DNA of 43,807 nt, taken from NCBI GenBank assembly GCA_004366205.1, contig SIRW01000036.1, forward strand, positions 1 through 43,807, in the 5' to 3' direction. Below the pieces are notes generated by a model. That model had not been told where the DNA came from and made no database searches. It was given only the letters and a program-made list of their open reading frames with translations. Within the stretch, counting starts at the first letter, position 1, and each line of letters opens with the position of its first letter. The position numbers and the translations under genes were made by a program. The stretch is from Actinomycetota bacterium. GTDB taxonomy: Bacteria > Actinomycetota > Acidimicrobiia > Acidimicrobiales > CADCSY01. Positions 16,204 through 24,291 of the stretch are shown here, piece by piece.

Positions 16204-17390
16204 GACCGGCCCCCGAAGCTGACCTCGAGCACCCCGGCCTCGAGGCGCGCGCCCGTGACCCGGCGGTGCCGGAGGCTGTCGGGCAGCACCACCGCCCGCC
16301 GGTGCGACCCCACCCGGACGAGCAGCTCGCCGGCGCGCCGGCCCAGGTCGACCTCCTCGCGCGCCGCGCCGGGCAGCGGGAGGCGCAGCACGTGGTGACC
16401 GTTGCGGCGCTGCACCTGCAGCCCGTCGCCCTCGTGGAAGCGGCCCGACGGGTCGTCGTCGCCGTAGAGCTCGGCGCCGAACCGCCGCAGCGCCTCGACC
16501 CCGATGAGCTCGCCCGGCGCCAGCTCGGCCCGCAGGACGGGCACCGGCGCGAAGCCCGCCTCGATGCCGGCCAGGTGCTCGGCGTGGGCCCGCTTCCACG
16601 ACTCGAACCACGGGTCGGTGATGCCGTCGGGCAGGAGGCGGTTGGCCACCACGGCGTCGACCTGGTAGCCGAACAGCGAGAGATAGGTGTGGAGGCGCCG
16701 GGCCTCGGCCACGACCACCCGCTCGGGGTTCACGACCAGGCGAACGCTGGTGCGCCGCACGTCGGCGAGCAGCTCGCGCACCGCCTCGAGCCGGGCGTAC
16801 ACCCGCTGGGTGGCGGCGAACACGCCGTCGCCGGCGACCGGCAGCGAGCTGACCCGGGAGAGGACCGGCGCGACGACCCGGTTCACCCGGCGCCCCACCG
16901 GGAACAGGCGCTCCATGTACCAGGACAGCACCTGGGGCAGCGCCAGCAGCCGCAGCGTCTCGGCCGTGGGGGCGCAGTCGACGACCACCACGTCCCAGCG
17001 ACCGGACCCGGCGTGGTCGTTGATGTCGGTCAGGGCGAACAGCTCGTCCAGGCCGGGGAGCACGGCGAGCTCCTCGGCTTCGAGGGCGTCGGCCCCCGCC
17101 CAGGTCAGGACCTCGGTGAGGTAGGCCTGGATGTCGCCCCACGCCTCCTCCATGCGGTCCTGGGCGTCGAGCTGCTGGCCCCACAGCTCACCGGCCACCT
17201 GCACGCTGAGCGGCCCGAGCTCGACGTCGAGGGCGTCGGCGAGCGAGTGGGCGGGGTCGGTGGACAGCACCAGGGTGCGCAGCCCCACGTCGGCGCAGCG
17301 CAGGGCGGTGGCGGCCGCCACCGTGGTCTTGCCGACACCGCCCTTCCCGGTGAAGAGCAGGACGCGGGCGCCGTCAACCACCGTCGTCAC
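16200..17390 (-). CDS. ArsA/GET3-family ATPase with C-terminal HSP20-like domain
   Basis: A 396-residue single-domain ATPase of the ArsA/Get3 type. The deviant Walker A FTGKGGVGKTT is at residues 13-23, switch I is STDPAHSLADALD and switch II is DCAPTAETLRLL. After the ATPase (to about 310) comes a beta-rich segment (HHVLRLPLPGAAREEVDL ... GVLEVSFGG, about 328-395) like the alpha-crystallin/HSP20-type domain found at the end of actinobacterial ArsA homologues. There are no arsenic genes nearby and no obvious metal-binding Cys pairs, so arsenite pumping is unlikely; a chaperone or membrane-protein targeting role is more plausible. It overlaps the SRPBCC gene by 17 bp upstream and the 101-residue gene downstream, in an order matching Rv2184c/Rv2185c of M. 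tuberculosis (recalled). Confidence 0.88.
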   Translation of the reverse strand: MTTVVDGARVLLFTGKGGVGKTTVAAATALRCADVGLRTLVLSTDPAHSLADALDVELGPLSVQVAGELWGQQLDAQDRMEEAWGDIQAYLTEVLTWAGADALEAEELAVLPGLDELFALTDINDHAGSGRWDVVVVDCAPTAETLRLLALPQVLSWYMERLFPVGRRVNRVVAPVLSRVSSLPVAGDGVFAATQRVYARLEAVRELLADVRRTSVRLVVNPERVVVAEARRLHTYLSLFGYQVDAVVANRLLPDGITDPWFESWKRAHAEHLAGIEAGFAPVPVLRAELAPGELIGVEALRRFGAELYGDDDPSGRFHEGDGLQVQRRNGHHVLRLPLPGAAREEVDLGRRAGELLVRVGSHRRAVVLPDSLRHRRVTGARLEAGVLEVSFGGRS

Positions 17391-17826
17391 CGACGCGCCG
17401 GGCCAGCTCGTCCAGCGCGGTCGACATGATCTTGCCCTCGGCCCGGCGCTTCACGAAGCCCGGCAGCGGGACGACGAGGTCGACCTCGAGCCGGTACTCG
17501 ACGTCGGTGGTGGCGTCGTCGGTCCCGGCGGTGAACCGGTACTCGCCGTCGAGGCGCCGCACGATGTCGCCCTCCTCGAGCACCCAGGCCATGCGGTGGG
17601 GCGCTTCGCTGTGGTCGTAGCGCAGGCGGTAGCGCACGCTGTGGCCCATGGCGCCGGCGCGGAAGTCCACCAGCACGCCCCGGCCCGCGTCGTCGCGCTC
17701 GACGACGGTGGCCTCCTTCACGTCCCGCGCCCACTCGGGGTAGCGCTCGAAGTCGGCGACGACCTCGTAGCAGCGCTCGACCGTGGCGCGGATCGTCCGC
17801 TGCTCGTGGGCCTGTTCGGTGGCCAT
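17374..17826 (-). CDS. SRPBCC-family (polyketide cyclase/START-like) protein
   Basis: A 150-residue protein with the helix-grip fold pattern. ATVERCYEVVADFERYPEWA is near the N-terminus, alternating strands follow (GVLVDFRAG, VRYRLRYDHSE, VEYRLEVDLVVPLPGFVKRR), and a long C-terminal helix MSTALDELARRV closes the pocket. Such proteins bind hydrophobic ligands or act as coenzyme Q-binding-like proteins. Homologous in place and type to TB16.3 (Rv2185c). It lies directly upstream of, and overlapping, the ArsA-like gene, so the two probably work together. The ligand is unknown. Confidence 0.88.
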   Translation of the reverse strand: MATEQAHEQRTIRATVERCYEVVADFERYPEWARDVKEATVVERDDAGRGVLVDFRAGAMGHSVRYRLRYDHSEAPHRMAWVLEEGDIVRRLDGEYRFTAGTDDATTDVEYRLEVDLVVPLPGFVKRRAEGKIMSTALDELARRVGDDGG

Positions 17827-17908
17827 GGTTCGCTGGGCCTCCTCTCGGGGTGTGCCCGTCGATTCTGCTCCACGCCGGACACCGGGAGCGACCCGCGCCG
17901 GCGCCGGG

Positions 17909-18130
17909 TCAGGACCCGCCAGACCGGCGCACCACCGTGTGGTAGTAGCCGAGCACGATCCCGTTGCCGACCAGCAGCCAGGCGGTGGCCACGGCGACGG
18001 CGAGCCAGGCGAGCCACGAGCGGCGGTCGTCGGCCCCGCCGGCGAAGTCGCCGGGCGACCGGTTCGTGCAGTCGAGCAGGGCGAGCACCGCCGGGACCTC
18101 GAGCGCGAAGATCAACAGGAGCAGCTCCAC
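17909..18130 (-). CDS. Small membrane protein, two helices
   Basis: A 73-residue protein with an N-terminal hydrophobic helix (MELLLLIFALEVPAVLALL), a short polar loop with CTNRSPGDF and a second helix (WLAWLAVAVATAWLLVGNGI) ending in YYHTVVRR. The ATG at 18130 lies one base after the preceding gene's stop. The general layout resembles small actinobacterial membrane proteins such as the PLDc_N or DUF2516 types, but I cannot assign it firmly. Function unknown. Confidence 0.65.
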   Translation of the reverse strand: MELLLLIFALEVPAVLALLDCTNRSPGDFAGGADDRRSWLAWLAVAVATAWLLVGNGIVLGYYHTVVRRSGGS

Positions 18131-18131
18131 C

Positions 18132-18659
18132 TCAGCCGTTCCCGGTCCGGTGCGGGCGGTGCCGAGGCGGGAAGGTGCCGTGGGCCGCCCCCCAGAGTCC
18201 GGCCACGCCGACGCCGTACACGGGGGCGAGGATGCCGAACGCCAGCGCCGTGAAGGGCCGGATCGAGGCGGCCGTCACCACGATCGCGGTCTGGGCGCCC
18301 ACCGAGAGCAGCAGCGACCGCTGGACCGCCTTCGGGGCGCTGCCGGAAAGACCGAACAGCCCGGCGACGCTGATCTCCTCGGCCTGGCTCCGCACGACCG
18401 CTCGGGCGTAGGCCACGAGGAAGGCGACGCAGCCCACGGCGAACAGCACCAGGCTGACGCCGGCGGCGAGGCCGCCGAGGCGGTCCGGGTCGACCACGCC
18501 GGCGAGCGACGCCGCACCGAGCACACCCGTGCCCGTCCAGCTCGCGCGGATCACGCCGCGCCCGGGCGCCTCGCCGCCGGGTGCGGCGTCGCGGGTCTGG
18601 TCGCCGGGACCGGTGCGGCCCGGCCCGGCCGGCACCTCGGCGTCCTCGCCGGGGGTCAC
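18132..18659 (-). CDS. Integral membrane protein of unknown function
   Basis: A 175-residue protein starting with GTG at 18659 (GTGA overlap with the upstream gene's stop). The first 40 residues are acidic and Gly/Pro-rich, followed by about four membrane helices (GGLAAGVSLVLFAVGCVAF, SLLLSVGAQTAIVVTAA, FTALAFGILAPVYGVGVAG) with the polar loop VRSQAEEISVAGLFGLSGSA between. Its position equals Rv2186c in the mycobacterial cluster (recalled), a protein of unknown function. Part of the pimB-arsA operon by overlaps on both sides. Confidence 0.72.
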   Translation of the reverse strand: MTPGEDAEVPAGPGRTGPGDQTRDAAPGGEAPGRGVIRASWTGTGVLGAASLAGVVDPDRLGGLAAGVSLVLFAVGCVAFLVAYARAVVRSQAEEISVAGLFGLSGSAPKAVQRSLLLSVGAQTAIVVTAASIRPFTALAFGILAPVYGVGVAGLWGAAHGTFPPRHRPHRTGNG

Positions 18660-19912
18660 GGCGCGGGCGCCCCTCCCGCGACCACGAGCCGGCCGCCCTC
18701 GAGCCCGGCGCCGGGGAGGGCGAACCAGCCGCGGTCGTCGGCGACCCCCCGGGCGACGGACCCCGCCCGCACCGCCACCCCGTCGCCGTCGACGCGCACG
18801 GAGACGCCCGGCGCGGGCGGACCGGCCGTCCCGGCCCCGATGCCGCTCTCGGGTTGGATCGCGAGGATCGCGGCGGCGCGCTCGTCGGCGTGGGCGAGGC
18901 GCACCAGCACGCCGTGCCCGGCCAGCGCCCGCAGGAGCGGCTCGGGCAGCGGTTCGAGCGAGACGGCGACGGCGCCCGCGAGGCCGGCGTCGGCGGCGAC
19001 GGCGGGCACCAGCCAGCGGGTGACCGCCCTGCGCTCCAGCCGGCCGGCCGGGCCGAGGTCGTCGCTGGCGACCGGCAGGCTGCGGCGGTGGCGCTCGAGC
19101 AGCATCCGCCGCACGCGGCCCGGGTCGTGGCCGGCGACCCGGCGCGCCACGTCCTCCCAAAGCGCGCGGTCGCCGACGACCACGTGGGGCCCGAAGGCCG
19201 CCACGTCGTCCGCCGTGACCTCGGCCGTGAGCCAGGCCGTGCCCCCGTTCAGGAGCGCGAGCAGGTGCGTCGTGGTCCGGCCCACCGCTCGGGTGGGGGG
19301 CACGGTCGCCAGCACGCGGCTCCCGGGGCCCACGCCCGCGACCTGGGCGAGGGACCGCACGGCCCACACGAGTGCACGGTGACTGAAGACCAGCTCGCCG
19401 TCGTCGCTCACGGGCACCACGGCGGCGTCGGCGTCGGGGTCGACCGCCCGCCACGACCGCTCGAACCGGTCGGGCTCGGCGCCGTCGAGCGCCCGCCCCC
19501 GCTCCCGCAGCGCCGCGAGCGCGGCGACCCCGGCAGGTCGGTCGCCGGCGTCGAGCTCGCGCGCCGGGCCGGCGGAGCGGCCTGCGACGCCGGCGACGCG
19601 GCCCCGACCACCGCCGGGCCGATCCGCCGAAGCCGGCGCCGCCCGGGTGACGCTCACGCCGCCGGCGGCGAGCACGGCGAGGTCGGCCACCCGCCAGGCC
19701 AGGCCGTCCGCGCCGGTGACCACCACCCGGTCGCCGGGCTCGAGGCCGTCGGCGATCAGGCCGAGGGCGACGTGGCGGACGAGCTCGCCCAGCTCGCTCC
19801 ACGAGGTCGCGCCGCCCCCGTCCCGGGCGGGCGCCCGCAGCGCCGGCGCCTCGGGTGTGCGGTGCACCGCCGCCGCGAGCAGGGCGGGCACGGTCTCAGG
19901 GGGCAGTCGCAT
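18656..19912 (-). CDS. Degenerate, truncated AMP-binding (acyl-CoA synthetase-like) protein
   Basis: A 418-residue protein related to the ANL superfamily but lacking its catalytic parts. The start (PALLAAAVHRTPEAPALR, SWSELGELVRHVALGL, GDRVVVTGADGLAWRVADLA) is clearly the first subdomain of an acyl-CoA ligase. Where the ATP-binding TSGTTGXPKG loop should lie there is only PVSDDGELVFSHRALVWAV. No YGXTE motif is seen, and the chain ends just after DRGWFALPG, so the C-terminal domain with the catalytic Lys is absent. In M. tuberculosis the gene beside pimB is the full ligase fadD15 (recalled). It is probably a non-catalytic or scaffold protein rather than an active ligase. The sequence contains no frameshift or stop. 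Its gene overlaps the next gene by GTGA. Confidence 0.75.
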   Translation of the reverse strand: MRLPPETVPALLAAAVHRTPEAPALRAPARDGGGATSWSELGELVRHVALGLIADGLEPGDRVVVTGADGLAWRVADLAVLAAGGVSVTRAAPASADRPGGGRGRVAGVAGRSAGPARELDAGDRPAGVAALAALRERGRALDGAEPDRFERSWRAVDPDADAAVVPVSDDGELVFSHRALVWAVRSLAQVAGVGPGSRVLATVPPTRAVGRTTTHLLALLNGGTAWLTAEVTADDVAAFGPHVVVGDRALWEDVARRVAGHDPGRVRRMLLERHRRSLPVASDDLGPAGRLERRAVTRWLVPAVAADAGLAGAVAVSLEPLPEPLLRALAGHGVLVRLAHADERAAAILAIQPESGIGAGTAGPPAPGVSVRVDGDGVAVRAGSVARGVADDRGWFALPGAGLEGGRLVVAGGAPAP

Positions 19913-19921
19913 CGGCGGGGA

Positions 19922-21043
19922 TCATCCCATGCCCGCCAGGGCGACCCGCAGCCGCTCCGCCAGCACGTCGTAGGCGAACGCCGAGGCTGCCCGCTCCCGG
20001 GCGGCCGCACCCAGGCGGGCCCGCCGGTCGGGGTCGTCGAGGAGGCCGGCCAGGGCGGCGGCCACCGCCCCCACGTCGCCCGGACGGTCGACCACGACGC
20101 CGGTGGCGCCGTCCTCCACGGCGTCGGCCGACCCGCCGCTCAGGCCCGCGACCTGGGCGACGCCGCACGCCGCGGCCTCGAGGAAGACGATCCCGAAGCC
20201 CTCGACCTCAAGCCCGAACCACCGGTTCGCCCGGCACACCATCGCGAACAGATCGGCGCAGCCGTACAGCGCCGGCAGGTCGTCGTCGCCCACCCGGCCG
20301 ACCAGCCGGGCGGGCGCCCCGGTGCGCCTGATCCGCGCCACCAGCCGGTCGTGGTCGCGACCCGATCCGGCGATGGCGAGGCGCAGGTGCGGCCGGTCGG
20401 GCGCGAGGCGGGCCACGGCGTCGATCAGCACGTCGAACCCCTTGCGGGGGACGAGCCGGCTCACCCCTACCACCAGCAGGTCGTCATCGCCGTAGCCGAA
20501 CCGCTCACGGGCCGACGCCCGCTCGGCCGGGGTGAGGGGGCGGAAGCGCTGCGGGTCGACGCCCGGGGGCACGTTGGCGACCGGGGGGGTGCGGGCGCCG
20601 CCGACGCGGCGGGCCTCCGAGGCCGGGTAGCCGCCGGCGGCGACGACGAGGCGGGCGCCGCGCACCACCCGGCCCATGGCGGCGGACCCCACCGGCAGCC
20701 GGCCCAAGAGCTCTGAGCCGTGGACGACGAGGGCATAGGGCACCGACAGGGCGGGCCCCAGCAGGCCGAGCGGCAGCGCGGGGTCGAGCACGACGGCCTC
20801 GGCGCCGATCTCGGCGGCGAGGGCGTCGATGCGGCGGCGGAGACCGGGCGTGGGCAGCAGCACCTTCTGGCGGGTCCGCTCCACCCGATAGGGCTGGGCG
20901 CGGTCGAAGGCGGGGGCGTCGGGATGCGGGGTGGTGAGCACGGCGAAGTCCTCCGGCGGCAGCCGGCGCCACAGCTCCCACAGGTAGCTCTGGATCCCTC
21001 CGACCTTGGGCGGGAAGTCGTTGGTGACGAGCAGGTGCTTCAC
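19922..21043 (-). CDS. pimB: GT4 glycosyltransferase, PimB-like mannosyltransferase
   Basis: A 373-residue GT-B glycosyltransferase. LLVTNDFPPKVGGIQSYLWEL at the N-terminus, VPPGVDPQRFRPL, GVSRLVPRKGFDVLIDA and the EX7E motif EGFGIVFLE are shared, almost residue by residue, with PimB' of mycobacteria and corynebacteria. That enzyme adds the second mannose to phosphatidylinositol mannoside on the cytoplasmic face of the membrane, using GDP-mannose. The genome position beside an AMP-ligase-like gene and the SRPBCC-ArsA pair also agrees. Whether this organism makes PIMs or a related mannolipid cannot be read from this window. It overlaps queG by four bases (ATGA). Confidence 0.88.
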   Translation of the reverse strand: MKHLLVTNDFPPKVGGIQSYLWELWRRLPPEDFAVLTTPHPDAPAFDRAQPYRVERTRQKVLLPTPGLRRRIDALAAEIGAEAVVLDPALPLGLLGPALSVPYALVVHGSELLGRLPVGSAAMGRVVRGARLVVAAGGYPASEARRVGGARTPPVANVPPGVDPQRFRPLTPAERASARERFGYGDDDLLVVGVSRLVPRKGFDVLIDAVARLAPDRPHLRLAIAGSGRDHDRLVARIRRTGAPARLVGRVGDDDLPALYGCADLFAMVCRANRWFGLEVEGFGIVFLEAAACGVAQVAGLSGGSADAVEDGATGVVVDRPGDVGAVAAALAGLLDDPDRRARLGAAARERAASAFAYDVLAERLRVALAGMG

Positions 21044-22116
21044 CGGCGGACGGTCCCGGCCGGGGCCTCAGCGGCGAGGTCGGGGCGGCCGAGCCGCTCG
21101 GCCGCCCAGGCGGCGTGCTCGGCCAGCATGCTGTCGGCGCCGCCGACGTACCGGGCGAGGACGCGGCCCACGTCGGGATCGTCTCCCGCGCCGCTGTTGC
21201 CGAGGGCGACCAGGGCGTTGCGGCGCAGGTAGCGAGGATCGCGGCGCGGGATGTACCAGCGTCCGTGGGCGGCGAGCAGCTCGTCGTCGCCGGCTTCCAG
21301 CAGCTCGATGAGCGGCACCCAGGCCTCGCCGGCCTCGCTCGGAGCCGGCTCGGGGGGCCGGTGGCGGTCGGCGGTGCGGTTCGGGGGACAGACCTCCTGG
21401 CAGTCGTCGCAGCCGTAGATGCGGTCGCCCAGCGCCGCCCGGTGCTCGACCGGGAAGTCGCCGGGCGCCTGCACCAGCCACGCCAGGCACCGGCGGGCGT
21501 CCACGACGCCGGGGGCGACGATCGCCCCGGTGGGGCAGGCGTCGATGCAGCGCCGGCACGAGCCGCACCCGTCCGGTACCGGGCCGGGCGCCGGGGTGAG
21601 CGGCGCGTCGGTCACGACGGAGCCCAGCACGAACCAGGAGCCGGCGCCCGGGAGCAGCAGGTTGGCGTTCTTGCCGTACCAGCCGAGCCCGGCCCGGTGG
21701 GCGGCTTCGCGATCGACCAGGGCGTTGTCGTCGGCCAGGACCCGGGTGCGCCACCCGTCCTCGGCCAGGCGGCGGGCGACGGCGGCGAGCCCGGCTCGCA
21801 GGTCGGCGTAGTGATCGTGGCGGGCGTAGCGGGCGACGCGGCCGGCGGGCGCTCCGGGGGGTTCAGGGTCGGCGCGCCGGTAGCGGTGGGCCCCCACCAC
21901 GAGGGAGCGGGCGCCGGGGAGGGCCCGCTCGGGCGTGGTCGAGCGCTCGGGGTTGCGGTACGTGAACTGCATCCCGCCGTGCAGGCCCTGCGCCCGGCGC
22001 TCCTCGAGGTGCCGGCGCGTGCCCGTGAACGGCGCGGCGGGCGCCACGCCCACGGCGTCGAGGCCGGCGGCGGCGCCGGCGGCGCGCAGCTCGTTGAGCG
22101 ACGGGACCTGACCCAT
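21040..22116 (-). CDS. queG: Epoxyqueuosine reductase QueG-like iron-sulfur protein
   Basis: A 358-residue protein. The cobalamin-binding N-terminal domain includes AAPFTGTRRHLEERRAQG and GARSLVVGAHRYRR; HYADLRAGLAAVARRLAEDG and GLGWYGKNANLLLPGAGSW are QueG hallmarks. Two [4Fe-4S] motifs follow: CGSCRRCIDACPTGAI and the pair CDDCQEVCPPN. A HEAT-repeat-like tail (RYLRRNALVALGNSG) ends the protein. QueG reduces epoxyqueuosine to queuosine in tRNA anticodons. No other queuosine genes are nearby. I prefer the ATG at 22116 over one 27 bases upstream because the conserved region follows directly. First gene of the pimB-arsA transcription block. Confidence 0.92.
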   Translation of the reverse strand: MGQVPSLNELRAAGAAAGLDAVGVAPAAPFTGTRRHLEERRAQGLHGGMQFTYRNPERSTTPERALPGARSLVVGAHRYRRADPEPPGAPAGRVARYARHDHYADLRAGLAAVARRLAEDGWRTRVLADDNALVDREAAHRAGLGWYGKNANLLLPGAGSWFVLGSVVTDAPLTPAPGPVPDGCGSCRRCIDACPTGAIVAPGVVDARRCLAWLVQAPGDFPVEHRAALGDRIYGCDDCQEVCPPNRTADRHRPPEPAPSEAGEAWVPLIELLEAGDDELLAAHGRWYIPRRDPRYLRRNALVALGNSGAGDDPDVGRVLARYVGGADSMLAEHAAWAAERLGRPDLAAEAPAGTVRR

Positions 22117-22197
22117 GCCCCCATCGTCGCGCCCGGCGCCCATCCCGATCGCCTCGCGCCGCCCGCTCTCATGCCGGAACCGGGCGCCCGGTGGGGC

Positions 22198-23925
22198 TCA
22201 GCGGGCCCGGAGCGGCTCCCGCCGCCGGCGGGGCCGCCGGGAGCGGGGCGCCGCGTCGGGGGTGGCGGGGTCCGCCCGGCGAGGGGAGGGTTCGCCGGCG
22301 CCCGGACCGGCCGCCCCGGACGCGGCGCCGTCGTCGGGCGGCCCGGCCCGTCGGGCGAGGTCGGACCGGAACGTCGGCCGGCGCTCCCCGGGTCGGAGCC
22401 CAGGCGGCGGACTCGGCGCGGGGGTCGACGTCACGACCGGCACCCCGCGGGTCGGCGCCCCCGCCAGCGGGGGCGGCGCAGCCGCACCGGGCTCACCCGC
22501 CCCGCCGAGGCCGGTCGGTCCGCTTCGGGGAGGGACCGGAGCAGCGCTCGCCTCAGGCGCCGGGTCGCGCCGGGCCGCGGCGATGCGCGCGGCGAGGGCG
22601 GTCCCCGCGCGATCCGGCGGCGCGGCGGCCGGTGCGGAACCCGGGCGCGGTTCGGCAGGCGGTGCGCCGCCGGGTGCGGGCTCGGGCGGCAGCGGCGGCC
22701 CTGACCCCGGGACGGACCCTGCACCCTCGGCCGGGCCACCGGCCCCTCGGCCGGCCCCGGTCGCCTCGCCGGCCGCGAGCGCCCAGCGGGGGACCGGTGG
22801 GACCTTGCCGGCACGGGCCGTCGGCCCCGCCGCCTTCTTGGTGGTCGACCGGCGGGGCGCCCCCCGCGCGCCGGTTGCCCGCTTGGCCGCCGGCTTCTTC
22901 GCCGCAGGGCGCGTCGTCCCCGCCCTCTTCGCCGTCCGCTTCGCGGCAGGGGTCCTCGCGGCGGACCGCTTCGTCCCGGAGCGCTTCGCCGGCGGCTTCT
23001 TCGCTGCCGAGCGCTTCCCCGACGGCCGCTTCGCCGCAGGGCGCGTGGCCGCCGAGCGCGTCGCCGCGGACTTCTTCGTGGCCGGCCGCTTCGCCCCCGA
23101 GCGCGTCGTCGCGGATTTCTTGGCCACCGGCCGCTTCGCCCCCGAGCGCCTGCCTGCCGCGCGCGTCGCCGAGCCCGAGCGCGTCGACGACTTCGCCGCG
23201 GCCCGCTTGGTGGCGCGGCGCGCCCGGGCGGCGCCGTCGTCGGTTGGCCTGGCGGCGGTCGCGACGGGCGGGCGGCCGGACCGGGCCCGGGCCACGTAGC
23301 CGAGCTGGGCCCCCAGCCGGTTGCGGGACGTGATGCGCTCCTCCTCGGTGTCGAACGTCCACTCGGCTTCCTGCTGCCGGCCCCGCGACACGTACCGGAA
23401 GCGGATGGCCCACAGGCCGCCGCCCAGCTGGTAGGCGCTCCAGCCGGCCTCGAAGGCGTCGTCGGTGAGCACGACCCCCCGGTCAGCGACGTTCCAGCGC
23501 ACCGCCGTGCCGAGCGGCTCGGCCGAGAGCCCGAAGCGGGGCTTGTCGAACACGAGCTGGCGGGCGGCGTCGACCACCCGGGCCTGCTCGGCGACGATCG
23601 GCGCGGCGAAGCGCTCGACCCAGGCGCTGTCGACCCCCGCCTCGGCGGCGACCTCGTCGATCGTGCGGCCGGCCCGGAGCCGGTCCTGCATCTCCCGGAC
23701 GGACAGCTCGCTCTCGGGGCGGGACGGGCGGGCGACGACCCCCTCGGCGCCGCCCGCGTCGGCCTCGGCCGGCTCCTCCTGCCGCAGGCGCTCGAGCTCG
23801 GCCAGGGCCCGGCGCAGCCCCGCGTCGAGCGGCACCACGAAGCTGCCCGACCTCGCTCCCTTCCGGGTGCTGAAGATGAGCCCGCTGTGATCGGTGGTGA
23901 ATCCGACGAGGTGGAGCTTCTGCAA
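22198..23925 (-). CDS. sepH: SepH-like division protein (DUF3071) with histone-H1-like basic repeat tail
   Basis: A 575-residue protein. Residues 1-210 match the DUF3071/SepH domain: a short beta-rich start (HLVGFTTDHSGLIFST), the helix-turn-helix-like LSVREMQDRLRAGRTIDEVA, AGVDSAWVERFAAPIVAEQA, then WSAYQLGGGLWAIRFRY and EAEWTFDTEEERIT. In Streptomyces and Mycobacterium SepH stimulates FtsZ assembly. Residues 236-375 are a Lys/Ala/Arg/Ser tail with a 15-residue period, resembling histone H1-like tails. Residues 380-575 are Pro/Gly/Ala-rich and disordered. The only start in good register is TTG at 23925, with GAGGG upstream. The tail length and basicity are greater than I expect for SepH. Function in division is inferred from family. 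Confidence 0.85.
   Translation of the reverse strand: MQKLHLVGFTTDHSGLIFSTRKGARSGSFVVPLDAGLRRALAELERLRQEEPAEADAGGAEGVVARPSRPESELSVREMQDRLRAGRTIDEVAAEAGVDSAWVERFAAPIVAEQARVVDAARQLVFDKPRFGLSAEPLGTAVRWNVADRGVVLTDDAFEAGWSAYQLGGGLWAIRFRYVSRGRQQEAEWTFDTEEERITSRNRLGAQLGYVARARSGRPPVATAARPTDDGAARARRATKRAAAKSSTRSGSATRAAGRRSGAKRPVAKKSATTRSGAKRPATKKSAATRSAATRPAAKRPSGKRSAAKKPPAKRSGTKRSAARTPAAKRTAKRAGTTRPAAKKPAAKRATGARGAPRRSTTKKAAGPTARAGKVPPVPRWALAAGEATGAGRGAGGPAEGAGSVPGSGPPLPPEPAPGGAPPAEPRPGSAPAAAPPDRAGTALAARIAAARRDPAPEASAAPVPPRSGPTGLGGAGEPGAAAPPPLAGAPTRGVPVVTSTPAPSPPPGLRPGERRPTFRSDLARRAGPPDDGAASGAAGPGAGEPSPRRADPATPDAAPRSRRPRRRREPLRAR
22801..23220 (-). repeat. Region coding for 15-residue basic repeats in sepH
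   Basis: Consecutive units start with RSGAKRPVAKK, RSGAKRPATKK, RSAATRPAAKR, RSAAKKPPAKR and RSAARTPAAKR, spaced 15 residues (45 bp). The DNA units diverge in codons, so this is an old protein-level repeat, unlike the perfect duplications elsewhere in the window. Confidence 0.8.
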
Positions 23926-23950
23926 AGAGGTCCCTCATGGGCCGAGCGCT

Positions 23951-23969
23951 CGCCGCCCCTTCGGCGGCG
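23951..23969. other. Hairpin between sepH and the upstream small gene
   Basis: CGCCGCC (23951-23957) and GGCGGCG (23963-23969) form a perfect seven-base stem around CCTTC. There is no T-run on either strand, so it is at most a weak terminator or a leader structure of sepH. Confidence 0.35.
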
Positions 23970-24026
23970 ACGGTACCACCCGGCAATTCGCCCACCGGGG
24001 ATCCTCACGCAGCCCCCACCCCCGCC

Positions 24027-24254
24027 TCAGCCGGCTCGGGTCCGGTGCCGCAAGCCCGGCACGAGCCCGGCGCCGGCCAGGCGGGACACCGCCCGGGCCT
24101 CGTCGATGCCGATCACCACGGGCCGGGCCCGGTCGCGCTCGCAGATGAACGTGACCACGCAGTCGGCACAGGCGTGGGAGCCCTCGAACTCGCACGTGCC
24201 GCAGTCGATGACGAGCGTCGTGCCGTCCTCACCGGTCGGGTTCCAGTCCTGCAT
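24027..24254 (-). CDS. Small Cys-rich protein, probable metal binding
   Basis: A 75-residue protein starting at ATG 24254 with MQDWNPTGEDGTTLVIDC. It holds CGTCEFEGSHACADCVVTFIC, i.e. five Cys within 21 residues, suggestive of a zinc or iron-sulfur site. IDEARAVSRLAGAGLVPGLRHR follows as a helix. I recall similar short proteins as conserved hypotheticals in actinobacteria but know no function. It sits 101 bp upstream of sepH and 37 bp downstream of another small Cys protein, all on the minus strand. Confidence 0.7.
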   Translation of the reverse strand: MQDWNPTGEDGTTLVIDCGTCEFEGSHACADCVVTFICERDRARPVVIGIDEARAVSRLAGAGLVPGLRHRTRAG

Positions 24255-24291
24255 GGGGCCTCCTCGGGCCGTCGGTCCACCCGACCGGAGG

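Noticed and set aside
16200-17390. Arsenite resistance pump
   Set aside because: No arsB, arsR or arsC nearby, a single ATPase half with no arsenite-type Cys, and a typical actinobacterial HSP20-like end.
22115-23299. Plus-strand frame with repeated FAAGR/PERF-like words
   Set aside because: It is the antisense of the sepH basic repeat; the periodicity is inherited from the Lys/Ala codons.
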